IMG/VR virus record: IMGVR_UViG_3300042861_000830 | Coordinates: 1-35,976 of that record | Reading direction: 5' to 3' (one strand) | Length of the DNA stretch: 35,976 bases | DNA from: a virus | In this document: positions 1 through 5,192 of the stretch, piece by piece | Layout of the letters: each line of letters begins with the position of its first letter | How positions within the stretch are numbered: the stretch's first letter is position 1 | The notes under the pieces: generated by a model | What the model saw: the letters and a program-made list of their open reading frames with translations, nothing else | What the model was told of the DNA's origin: nothing | Databases searched by the model: none | Program-made: the position numbers and the translations under genes

Positions 1-52
1 GGGGATAGGTGGGTATGTGGTTTAAGAGAGGGGGATATAGGGATAGGGGGGG
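1..52. other. G-tract-rich non-coding segment
   Basis: The first 52 bases contain five runs of three or more G (1-4, 11-13, 30-34, 40-42, 46-52) in an otherwise AT-rich genome, with recurring GGGATA-like units. Runs 30-34, 40-42 and the long run 46-52 have short loops, so a G-quadruplex on this strand is possible. I see no reading frame here. It lies directly upstream of the palindrome array. It could be a structured regulatory or packaging element, or a low-quality contig end; the sequence alone does not decide. Confidence 0.4.
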
Positions 53-60
53 ATAATAAT

Positions 61-135
61 TGTAGCTACATTTGGTTAAATTAAATTAAATTTTGTAGCT
101 ACATTTAAAATATTTTTACTAACTTTGTAGCTACA
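61..135. promoter_or_regulatory. Array of three TGTAGCTACA palindromes (operator-like)
   Basis: The perfect 10-bp palindrome TGTAGCTACA occurs at 61-70, 94-103 and 126-135. The start-to-start distances are 33 and 32 bp, close to three turns of B-DNA, so all copies face the same side of the helix. Copies 2 and 3 share the longer form TTTGTAGCTACA. Copy 3 overlaps a promoter-like -7 element (120-127) and lies 13 bp before the first gene. This layout fits cooperative binding of a dimeric repressor. The nearby ribbon-helix-helix protein (571-846) or the HTH protein (4233-4439) are candidate binders by inference only. An iteron or replication role is an alternative. Confidence 0.6.
120..127 (+). 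promoter_or_regulatory. Bacteroidota-type -7 element TAACTTTG
   Basis: TAACTTTG matches the Bacteroidota -7 consensus TAnnTTTG exactly and would place the transcription start near 133, about 16 nt before the ATG at 149. No well-spaced -33 TTTG is present; the nearest TTTG (92-95) is 24 nt upstream, longer than the usual 19-21. The element overlaps the third TGTAGCTACA palindrome, so a bound protein would block initiation. The match is short and the region is AT-rich, so chance remains possible. Confidence 0.35.
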
Positions 136-148
136 AATAAAATAACCT

Positions 149-364
149 ATGAAAACAGCAATGCAGGAATTAATTCAATGGATTGATAATGATTTTAGGA
201 AGCAATCTACAATTCCTACAATACAACAATTAAAAAATAAAGCTGAATATTTACTTGAAAAAGAAAAAGAGCAGATAATGAAGGCTTATTGTGATGGATT
301 TGATGAACTTTTGCCATTTCATGAAAAAGAATACTATAACCAAAACTATAAACAAAACAAATAA
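149..364 (+). CDS. Small hypothetical phage protein (71 aa)
   Basis: This is a charged, mostly helical protein with a Lys/Glu-rich central helix (about residues 28-45, LKNKAEYLLEKEKEQIMKAY) and a C-terminus ending in EKEYYNQNYKQNK. Short proteins of this shape, opening with MKTAMQELI and ending in a YYN-type tail, are common in Bacteroidota phages, but I know of no assigned function. The start is the only early ATG and follows the palindrome array and -7 element. A 38-aa membrane protein gene follows after 3 nt. A degraded copy of its 3' end appears to lie at about 492-569. Confidence 0.75.
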   Translation: MKTAMQELIQWIDNDFRKQSTIPTIQQLKNKAEYLLEKEKEQIMKAYCDGFDELLPFHEKEYYNQNYKQNK

Positions 365-367
365 GCT

Positions 368-484
368 ATGGATAAAGAAGAATTAAAATTTGTTATAAGG
401 ATGATATTAACGCAAGTTATATTTCCTATAATATTTTTATCAGCAATAGTATTTTTAACTTTTATGTACGCAAAAAACAAATAA
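368..484 (+). CDS. Small single-pass membrane protein (38 aa)
   Basis: The reading frame ATGGATAAAGAAG... runs 38 codons to TAA at 482-484. The protein has a short charged N-terminus (MDKEELKFVIR) followed by a hydrophobic stretch at about residues 12-33 rich in Ile, Phe, Leu and Val, and a basic end (AKNK), so it should be a single transmembrane peptide. It starts 3 nt after the preceding stop, consistent with the same transcript. Many phages carry such small early membrane peptides, but no function can be assigned. The size makes the call less certain, although the clean hydrophobic profile and spacing support it. Confidence 0.55.
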   Translation: MDKEELKFVIRMILTQVIFPIIFLSAIVFLTFMYAKNK

Positions 485-491
485 TTTATGA

Positions 492-554
492 CACCAATTC
501 AATTATTTATTAAGATTAGGAGATATAGGGGCAGAAGAATACTACAACATATAA
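492..554 (+). pseudogene. Probable remnant of the 3' end of a paralogue of the 149-364 gene
   Basis: In the frame ending at TAA 552-554 the codons read LLRLGDIGAEEYYNI, which resembles the EKEYYNQNY tail of the 149-364 protein, but the frame has no start (a TGA lies at 489-491). The DNA following the tail (534-569) also aligns with 331-364: both have GAATACTA, AAC and ACAAATAA in the same order, with about a 6-bp gap. The other frame, ATG 488 to TGA 572-574, encodes 28 residues (MTPIQLFIKIRRYRGRR...) and overlaps the next gene by ATGA. It could be a real basic peptide instead. I favour a decayed duplicate. Confidence 0.35.
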
Positions 555-570
555 CCAAAACAAATAACCC

Positions 571-846
571 ATGAAAAGCAAACCAATTGGGGTTAGATTT
601 GACTTAGATAAGTTGGATATGATTCAAAAAGAGCAGAATTTGACATCTGTTCAGCAAGTAGTGAATTATTTAATGGATAATTATGGCAAAATAAAGCCCG
701 CAGAGGGGGTTTTATCCATTAAACCGATAGAATACCCAAAAAAAGCTCCAAAGCCCGAAATAAAGCCTCAAAATAGCAATCCGGAGCCTCCTAGTGGGCT
801 GGTTGGAATAGATTTAGCAATTTGGAAATTTGAAAACTGGGTATAA
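571..846 (+). CDS. Ribbon-helix-helix-type DNA-binding protein (91 aa)
   Basis: The first 40 residues fit a ribbon-helix-helix fold: a short strand (KPIGVRFD, residues 4-11), helix A (about 12-22, LDKLDMIQKEQ), a turn with LTSV, and helix B (about 26-39, VQQVVNYLMDNYG). Such proteins dimerise and insert the strand pair into the major groove, usually as repressors. Residues 44-78 form a Pro/Lys-rich flexible tail (KKAPKPEIKPQ), and the end (GLVGIDLAIWKFENWV) may be a small docking helix. The protein is a candidate binder of the upstream palindromes, by inference from proximity alone. Confidence 0.55.
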   Translation: MKSKPIGVRFDLDKLDMIQKEQNLTSVQQVVNYLMDNYGKIKPAEGVLSIKPIEYPKKAPKPEIKPQNSNPEPPSGLVGIDLAIWKFENWV

Positions 847-927
847 AAATTAATTTAATGTTAATATTTTGGTATTTATTTTCAATAAAGCAATTTAATT
901 TGTTAATTTTATACTAAAAATGTTTTA

Positions 928-1899
928 ATGACACAAAAACAGCAGTTGGCGGCTGAATATTTAGCAAAATTTCCGTCTATTAGCAAACATTCAATTGCGG
1001 CTAAACTTTATAATGATCATGAACATATTTTTAATAGCGTAGAGCATGCAAGGACTGCAATAAGAACGGTTTCAAGTGCTTGTGGGATAAAGTCAAGTAA
1101 ACATATAAAAATTACACACACCCCGGACTTGCCTCCGTCTAAAATGCAAAACAGGGCATTTGTAGATTTACCAATAAGTTCTAATAATATTCTTTGGCTA
1201 TCAGATATTCATATTCCAAATCAAGACAACGATGCTATTAAGTTAGCCATTGAGTATGGAGTTAAGAATAAAATTAATTGTATTGTATTGGGAGGAGATA
1301 TTTTAGACAACACCCCGTTTACAAGTCATGATGCACCGCCTCCGGGAAAAGATGATGTAGTTGAGTGGTTTGAATATTGTGAAATATTTCTTTCGCATTT
1401 AAGAACAAAATTTCCAAAAGCGCATATAGTTTGGCTAGAAGGAAATCATGATAATTGGTATGTAAGATATTTAATGAAAAAAGCACCTGTATTTTTTAAT
1501 GATGAATATTACAGATTGCCACAAAGACTTGATTTAAAAAAATATAACATAGAATTTTATGAACAACATGTAGTGGTTCGCGCGGGCAAGCTGCATATGT
1601 TACATGGACATACAATTGTGAGAGGATTTATGGCACCCGTAAACGCTGCAAGAGGCGTATTTATGAGATCTAAAAGTTCAATGATTATTGGCCACGTTCA
1701 TTCTACATCAAATCATTCTGAAACAAATATAAAAGAAGAACAAATTAGCTGCTGGAGTGTAGGATGCCTTTGCACATTAGCTCCGGACTATGATCCACAC
1801 AATACAAAACACAATGTAGGATTCGCACATATCTTGGTAGAAAAAAATGGAGAGTTTGAAGTTCTAAATAAAAGAATTATTAATGATAAAATTTTATAA
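928..1899 (+). CDS. Calcineurin-like metallophosphoesterase with N-terminal helical domain
   Basis: The catalytic domain (about residues 85-318) carries the full metallophosphoesterase motif series: SDIH with D93 and H95, GGDILDN with D124 and N128, GNHD at 172-175, HGH at 226-228 and GHVH at 255-258. These ligate two metal ions and hydrolyse phosphate mono- or diesters; the substrate cannot be read from sequence. Residues 1-60 form a separate helical segment with the look of a DNA-binding HTH (SISKHSIAAKLYND), which hints at a nucleic-acid substrate. The gene stands alone after an 81-bp AT-rich spacer and abuts the convergent metalloprotease-like gene with no spacer. Confidence 0.85.
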   Translation: MTQKQQLAAEYLAKFPSISKHSIAAKLYNDHEHIFNSVEHARTAIRTVSSACGIKSSKHIKITHTPDLPPSKMQNRAFVDLPISSNNILWLSDIHIPNQDNDAIKLAIEYGVKNKINCIVLGGDILDNTPFTSHDAPPPGKDDVVEWFEYCEIFLSHLRTKFPKAHIVWLEGNHDNWYVRYLMKKAPVFFNDEYYRLPQRLDLKKYNIEFYEQHVVVRAGKLHMLHGHTIVRGFMAPVNAARGVFMRSKSSMIIGHVHSTSNHSETNIKEEQISCWSVGCLCTLAPDYDPHNTKHNVGFAHILVEKNGEFEVLNKRIINDKIL

Positions 1900-2520
1900 T
1901 TATTTCTTAGAATAATTTAATATTATATATTCAGACATATCTTTAGGAACATTTCTATATGTTTTTTTAAAACCTTTGGGAGCCATTTCTATTAAAGTTT
2001 TATCAGTATATATTCCAGTAGGAAATCTTTTAAGAATAGGCATCATGTGATAACTGTATAAATATACATTTGCCTTTTTTACATATCTAGTTAGGTTAAC
2101 TGGAAGATTCCATTTCTTTATTTTTTCAATAGCTCTTATTTCGCAATCTTTTTCTAGCTCAACCATAGAGTCAAGCATATTAAGTACTTGTGTTTTATTA
2201 AGCATAATATTACCTGCTAGCCAATCCCATGTTTTTCCTGTATTATCATTCCAATCATTCCACCTTTCGTCAGACTTCCATTGTTCCATATGTGAAAATT
2301 CGTGGATAAGTATTTCAACCCATTCTTCAAAAGGTTTACCACAAGCAACCACAAGCGCTTTGTCTGTATCACAAAAATATCCACTACATTCTTGCAAATA
2401 ATCATCTGTTAGCACTACGCGCCTTGATGGCGATAAAATTAATTCTATCCCATATTTCTTACATTGTCTTTTTACTGATGTTATAAAAGGCTTATATTCT
2501 TCAGGGATATTGTATCTCAT
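1900..2520 (-). CDS. Zincin-like putative metalloprotease (HExxH)
   Basis: Residues 66-82 contain EEWVEILIHEFSHMEQW with the HExxH signature HEFSH at 73-77. H73 and H77 would bind zinc and E74 would be catalytic; the acidic segment ELEKDCEIRAIE (121-132) may supply the third ligand. No signal peptide is visible, so it is probably cytoplasmic. Similar small zincins occur in phage accessory regions with unknown targets. The gene abuts the metallophosphoesterase tail to tail and is separated from the upstream reverse-strand genes by a terminator, so it is probably its own transcription unit. Confidence 0.65.
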   Translation of the reverse strand: MRYNIPEEYKPFITSVKRQCKKYGIELILSPSRRVVLTDDYLQECSGYFCDTDKALVVACGKPFEEWVEILIHEFSHMEQWKSDERWNDWNDNTGKTWDWLAGNIMLNKTQVLNMLDSMVELEKDCEIRAIEKIKKWNLPVNLTRYVKKANVYLYSYHMMPILKRFPTGIYTDKTLIEMAPKGFKKTYRNVPKDMSEYIILNYSKK

Positions 2521-2524
2521 ATCT

Positions 2525-2532
2525 CAAAATTA
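2525..2532 (-). promoter_or_regulatory. Possible -7 promoter element for the metalloprotease-like gene
   Basis: On the reverse strand this reads TAATTTTG, an exact TAnnTTTG match, lying between the terminator at 2546-2573 and the ATG at 2520. It would place the transcription start at or next to the start codon, giving a leaderless message. No TTTG lies at the usual -33 distance, so the case rests on position and a short match. Confidence 0.25.
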
Positions 2533-2545
2533 AGACTAAAACTAC

Positions 2546-2573
2546 AAAAAACCCCCGTTATAAATAACAGGGG
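2546..2573 (-). terminator. Rho-independent terminator of the reverse-strand recombination operon
   Basis: On the reverse strand a stem of GGGG/CCCC plus GTTA/TAAC (one bulged base, four-base loop) is followed directly by six T residues. The G/C-rich base stands out in this AT-rich DNA. It sits 55 nt beyond the stop codon of the NinG-type gene and ends the 4139-to-2629 operon before the metalloprotease-like gene. Confidence 0.75.
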
Positions 2574-2628
2574 CTTCAACTAAAATCTAACCAAAAAAAA
2601 CACGGAACTATGTAAAATTATGTGTTTT

Positions 2629-3177
2629 TTAAATTATTTTTAAAAATTTCTTTTTAACCAAGTCTAATTTAGCCCTATATTCAATAATAAGGCTTTTAAG
2701 CTCGTCTTTTGTTGGTTTAGCAACCTGCCTAGCTAATTCTTGAAGGTATTCGACTGTCCCAGATCTTTCTTGGTCTAATTTTTTAGCATATACATCCAAA
2801 TTACCGGATAAAAACACATTGTCATTTTCAGATTGCGGACGGCAGTTTTGCTCAAGCCATCTGGTGCCTAAATTAGCTCTTGGAATAAAATGCCCATTTT
2901 GAATTTTAGTCCAATGATATTTTTTACCTGAAGTAAAACACTCAACCATACCTTCTTTATCAGCATATTTGCATCTAATATATTGACTAAATACATGATC
3001 AAGATCTTCAGTTAAATTTTTAAAACTTTCAAAATCTTCTTCTTCATGTGCATCCATTCTTCTTTGTGTGCTGTGTATTGTAGCGCATTGCTTACACATT
3101 TTTTTTGAAAAATGGTAATCAATTTTACCGCAATTAATGCATCGTTTCTTTTTTACAATTATTGTTGAGTTTCTCAT
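2629..3177 (-). CDS. ninG: NinG/Rap-type recombination protein
   Basis: The family pattern is clear. There is an N-terminal zinc-ribbon-like pair C13xxC16 and C28xxC31, a helix with LDHVFSQYIR (59-68), then CFTSGKKYHW (80-89), NGHFIPRANLGTRW (94-107), NCRPQ (111-115) and FLSGNLDVY (122-130). Lambda NinG (Rap) binds branched DNA and recruits or acts as a structure-specific nuclease in recombination. In lambda NinG the core has two CxxC pairs (CISC and CVVC). Here they read CFTS and QSEND, so three of the four metal-binding cysteines are absent while the GH motif is kept. The gene overlaps the next upstream gene by 4 nt. Confidence 0.8.
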   Translation of the reverse strand: MRNSTIIVKKKRCINCGKIDYHFSKKMCKQCATIHSTQRRMDAHEEEDFESFKNLTEDLDHVFSQYIRCKYADKEGMVECFTSGKKYHWTKIQNGHFIPRANLGTRWLEQNCRPQSENDNVFLSGNLDVYAKKLDQERSGTVEYLQELARQVAKPTKDELKSLIIEYRAKLDLVKKKFLKII

Positions 3178-3794
3178 TTATTTTCGTTAATATCATAATA
3201 AAAAGAATTTGTATCTTCTACCACCCATTTGTCAGACTGGTTTTCAACGGAATCTAAATTAGTGTCAACCTTAAATTGTTTTAAATCATCTGGCAATTGT
3301 TTTGTTACCCAATTAGAGTCTTTCCAAAATATTCTATTATTAGGCATACATAACAAGTACCCATCATCAGACTCTAAAATATGCCCACACTTGTAATCAG
3401 ATGGCTCATCGCTATATGGGTTGTTATACCAATCAATTGTAAAAATGTATGTTGCCCAAACTTTTGTGCTATCTCTTAAAACAACTTGACATCTATGAAA
3501 TGCTAAAAAATCATATTCAATTACAGATACATTTTCACTAAAACAATCCCATAATTGTTTGTAATTATAAGGAATATCTTTTGTTGGCATTTTAGTGTAA
3601 ATTTCAGATAGAGGTACTCTGCTTCTTAGCATGCCAGAATCAGTAATAACATGAAATGTAACTATTTTACCTGCACAGGATTGTAAAGCAAATACATATA
3701 CATTGTAAAACTCATCAGCATCAAATTCATTTTTTGTAAAATATGATTTTCTTACAAATGCTTTAAAACTTGGAATGTTTGAATTTAATTTCAT
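3174..3794 (-). CDS. Conserved phage protein of unknown function (206 aa)
   Basis: I do not recognise a named domain. The protein is a soluble alpha/beta type, rich in aromatic residues, with a central segment FTIDWYNNPYSDEPSDYKCG (about 118-137) and NNRIFWKDSNW (about 152-162) that look like the conserved core. Cysteines are scattered and do not form a clear metal site. There is no signal peptide or membrane segment. It lies between NinG and a small helical protein with ATGA overlaps on both sides, which suggests translational coupling and an early DNA-metabolism or host-takeover context. Confidence 0.75.
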   Translation of the reverse strand: MKLNSNIPSFKAFVRKSYFTKNEFDADEFYNVYVFALQSCAGKIVTFHVITDSGMLRSRVPLSEIYTKMPTKDIPYNYKQLWDCFSENVSVIEYDFLAFHRCQVVLRDSTKVWATYIFTIDWYNNPYSDEPSDYKCGHILESDDGYLLCMPNNRIFWKDSNWVTKQLPDDLKQFKVDTNLDSVENQSDKWVVEDTNSFYYDINENK

Positions 3795-4003
3795 GGTGTT
3801 TTTTTTATTTTGATTTTACTAATATATCCTTTTACATATTCCCAGTATAAATGATTATCCGGATCTTTACATTTATAGATTTTATCTTCAGCATATTTAA
3901 CTGCTTCTAATTTTGCTTTGTCTATACGTTCTTCAAATGGGATATTTTTTAATTTTAAAAAAAACTTAGTGTAAATCTCTACCGCTTTCTCTTTGTGGGA
4001 CAT
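3791..4003 (-). CDS. Small hypothetical helical protein (70 aa)
   Basis: This Lys/Glu-rich protein (MSHKEKAVEIYTKFFLKLKN...) is predicted to be two or three helices, with the segment KLEAVKYAEDKIY (about 30-42) as the core and HLYWEYVKGYISKIK near the end. Short proteins of this pattern, with an MTPKEKAEEL-type start and an AVDEII-like middle, are widespread in Bacteroidota phages and have no assigned role. It overlaps the downstream gene by 4 nt and the upstream small gene by 38 nt. Confidence 0.7.
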   Translation of the reverse strand: MSHKEKAVEIYTKFFLKLKNIPFEERIDKAKLEAVKYAEDKIYKCKDPDNHLYWEYVKGYISKIKIKKTP

Positions 4004-4139
4004 TTTCTGGTTTTTCTTTTAGTTTATGTAATTTATTGCCTATAAATCTATATTTCCCTTGATACTCCCCTTTCTTATGTACCTCTATTACCATATCAAG
4101 TTTTTTGGCTAATTCATAGATTAATTCTTTGTTTTCCAT
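3966..4139 (-). CDS. Small hypothetical protein (57 aa), first gene of the reverse operon
   Basis: The reverse-strand frame from ATG at 4139 to TAA at 3966 encodes MENKELIYELAKKLDMVIEV... ending in RESGRDLH, a basic helical protein without a recognisable domain. It is the first frame after a strong promoter-like sequence (4143-4172) and overlaps the following gene by 38 nt. That overlap is longer than the usual 4 nt here, so the true start or the reality of the last 13 codons is uncertain. The start codon lies only 3 nt after the -7 box, so the message could be leaderless. Confidence 0.55.
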   Translation of the reverse strand: MENKELIYELAKKLDMVIEVHKKGEYQGKYRFIGNKLHKLKEKPENVPQRESGRDLH

Positions 4140-4142
4140 TGG

Positions 4143-4172
4143 CAAATATAATTAATTTAATAATTTAACAAA
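4143..4172 (-). promoter_or_regulatory. Divergent promoter, reverse direction
   Basis: On the reverse strand a TTTG (4172-4169) is followed after 18 nt by TATATTTG (4150-4143), an exact match to the Bacteroidota -7 element TAnnTTTG with near-standard spacing. It would drive the 4139-to-2629 operon with transcription starting at about the ATG. It lies back to back with the forward promoter. Confidence 0.5.
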
Positions 4173-4179
4173 AAAAAAT

Positions 4180-4210
4180 TTTGGAATTTAAATTAAATAC
4201 TTTTACTTTG
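4180..4210 (+). promoter_or_regulatory. Divergent promoter, forward direction
   Basis: TTTG (4180-4183), 20 nt, then TACTTTG (4204-4210) approximates the Bacteroidota -33/-7 pair, the -7 box being one base shorter than TAnnTTTG. Transcription would start near 4216, 17 nt before the HTH gene. The palindrome AATTTAAATT (4185-4194) lies between the two elements and could be an operator, but such A/T palindromes arise easily by chance. Confidence 0.45.
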
Positions 4211-4232
4211 CTCTTGTAAACAACTAAAATTT

Positions 4233-4439
4233 ATGGAAAAAGAAACAACGCTTGACGCGAGAGATGCGGTTTTATTACATTTGGAAGAAATAGAGAGGAA
4301 TTTATCTTGGCTTTCGGAGAAAACGCAAATACCTTATCCAACTCTTTATTCTGTGTTTAAACAGAAGCATTTTGCATTATCTGAAAAGAATTTAGAAAAG
4401 ATAAATGGTGTACTTGGAACTGATTTTACAAACAATTAA
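4233..4439 (+). CDS. Small HTH regulator (Cro/XRE-like, 68 aa)
   Basis: The central part fits a Cro/C1-type helix-turn-helix: NLSWLSEKTQIPYPTLYSVF (about 23-42) gives helix 2 (WLSEKTQ), the turn (IPY) and the recognition helix (PTLYSVFKQ), followed by SEKNLEKINGVLG as helix 4. The length suits a minimal Cro-like regulator without an oligomerisation domain. It starts the rightward replication operon and is transcribed divergently from the NinG operon, the typical place for a switch regulator. It probably binds in the 4140-4232 spacer (inference). The initiator gene follows after 9 nt. Confidence 0.65.
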   Translation: MEKETTLDARDAVLLHLEEIERNLSWLSEKTQIPYPTLYSVFKQKHFALSEKNLEKINGVLGTDFTNN

Positions 4440-4448
4440 TAAACTAAA

Positions 4449-5192
4449 ATGGCTAAAAGATTTACTGATACTGAGAAATGGAAAAAGCCCTTTATAAGGG
4501 GCTTACAAGGGCCTTACAAGCTCCTTTGGTTATACATTTGTGATGACTGCGACCATGCTGGCGTTTGGCAAGTTGATTTGGAGGTTGCTGAAATAAGAAT
4601 AGGAGAAAAAATTAATAGGTTAGAGGCTTTAAAATCCTTTGGTGATAAAATCGTAATGTTTGATGATGGCAATAAATGGTTTATACCATCTTTTATCGAA
4701 TTTCAGTATCCTTCTGGTCTTAATCCAGACAATAGAGCGCATAGTAGCATAATTCATTTGCTTGAAAAATACGATTTAAAAGTAAAGCAAATTAATTCTA
4801 AAGTAATGCAAAATAAGCCCCTTACAAGCACCTTACAAGGACGTAAGGATATGGATATGGATATGGATATGGTTAAGGATAAAGAACTAACAAAAGAAAA
4901 AAAGCCAAATCTTGAAGAATTTTTATCCTTTTGCAAGGATGATATGAAAAAAGATGGCATGGATTACAATTCATACGAATATTCATTAAAATCCAAATTT
5001 TTATCATGGGAAGAAAATAATTGGAAAGACGGCAATAATAAACCGATAAAATCATGGAAATCTAAAATACGAAATACTATCCCATTTTTAAAACCAATAA
5101 AGCCATCTGCGCCTAGCAATACATACGAAGATAAAGTGAGAAAGGCTGTTAATGAATTTATACCAATTGAACAACATGATAACGATCTTTAA
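4449..5192 (+). CDS. Replication initiator (phage O/DnaD-type winged helix)
   Basis: The N-terminal 100 residues (KWKKPFIRGLQGPYKLLWLY, then DDCDHAGVWQVDLEVA) match the winged-helix domain of phage replication initiators of Bacteroidota phages. A charged linker with DMDMDMDM (about 134-141) leads to a C-terminal domain (about 155-215) with SWEENNWKDG, resembling a DnaD-like helicase-loader tail. The role would be to bind the origin and load the helicase encoded next. The gene carries CTTACAAG repeats and a GATATG tract, so the origin may lie inside it, as in lambda O. Its end overlaps the primase-helicase start. Confidence 0.65.
   Translation: MAKRFTDTEKWKKPFIRGLQGPYKLLWLYICDDCDHAGVWQVDLEVAEIRIGEKINRLEALKSFGDKIVMFDDGNKWFIPSFIEFQYPSGLNPDNRAHSSIIHLLEKYDLKVKQINSKVMQNKPLTSTLQGRKDMDMDMDMVKDKELTKEKKPNLEEFLSFCKDDMKKDGMDYNSYEYSLKSKFLSWEENNWKDGNNKPIKSWKSKIRNTIPFLKPIKPSAPSNTYEDKVRKAVNEFIPIEQHDNDL
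4491..4872. repeat. Iteron-like CTTACAAG repeats and GATATG tract (candidate origin)
   Basis: CTTACAAG occurs at 4502-4509 and 4513-4520, and again at 4821-4828 and 4832-4839, each pair with an 11-bp period. A degenerate copy TTTATAAG at 4491-4498 extends the first set to three. The four exact copies fall in different codon phases (for example C-TTA-CAA-G and CTT-ACA-AG), so protein conservation does not explain them. Immediately after the second pair, GGATAT is repeated four times (4847-4872). Both sets are preceded by AAGCCC. Helical-turn-spaced direct repeats inside an initiator gene are typical of origins in lambdoid and related phages. Confidence 0.5.

Noticed and set aside
868-902. TTTG ... 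TAATTTG before the metallophosphoesterase gene as a promoter
   Set aside because: The two elements are 24 nt apart and the -7 box lacks one base of the consensus, so the match is not better than expected in such AT-rich DNA.
4847-4872. GGATAT repeats as a phase-variation microsatellite
   Set aside because: The unit is 6 bp, so copy-number change would not shift the frame; it only lengthens DM repeats in a linker. It is kept as part of the origin candidate.
4925-4940. Inverted repeat ATCCTT-TTGC-AAGGAT in the initiator gene as a terminator
   Set aside because: The stem is 6 bp with no T-run after it, and it lies in the middle of a gene.
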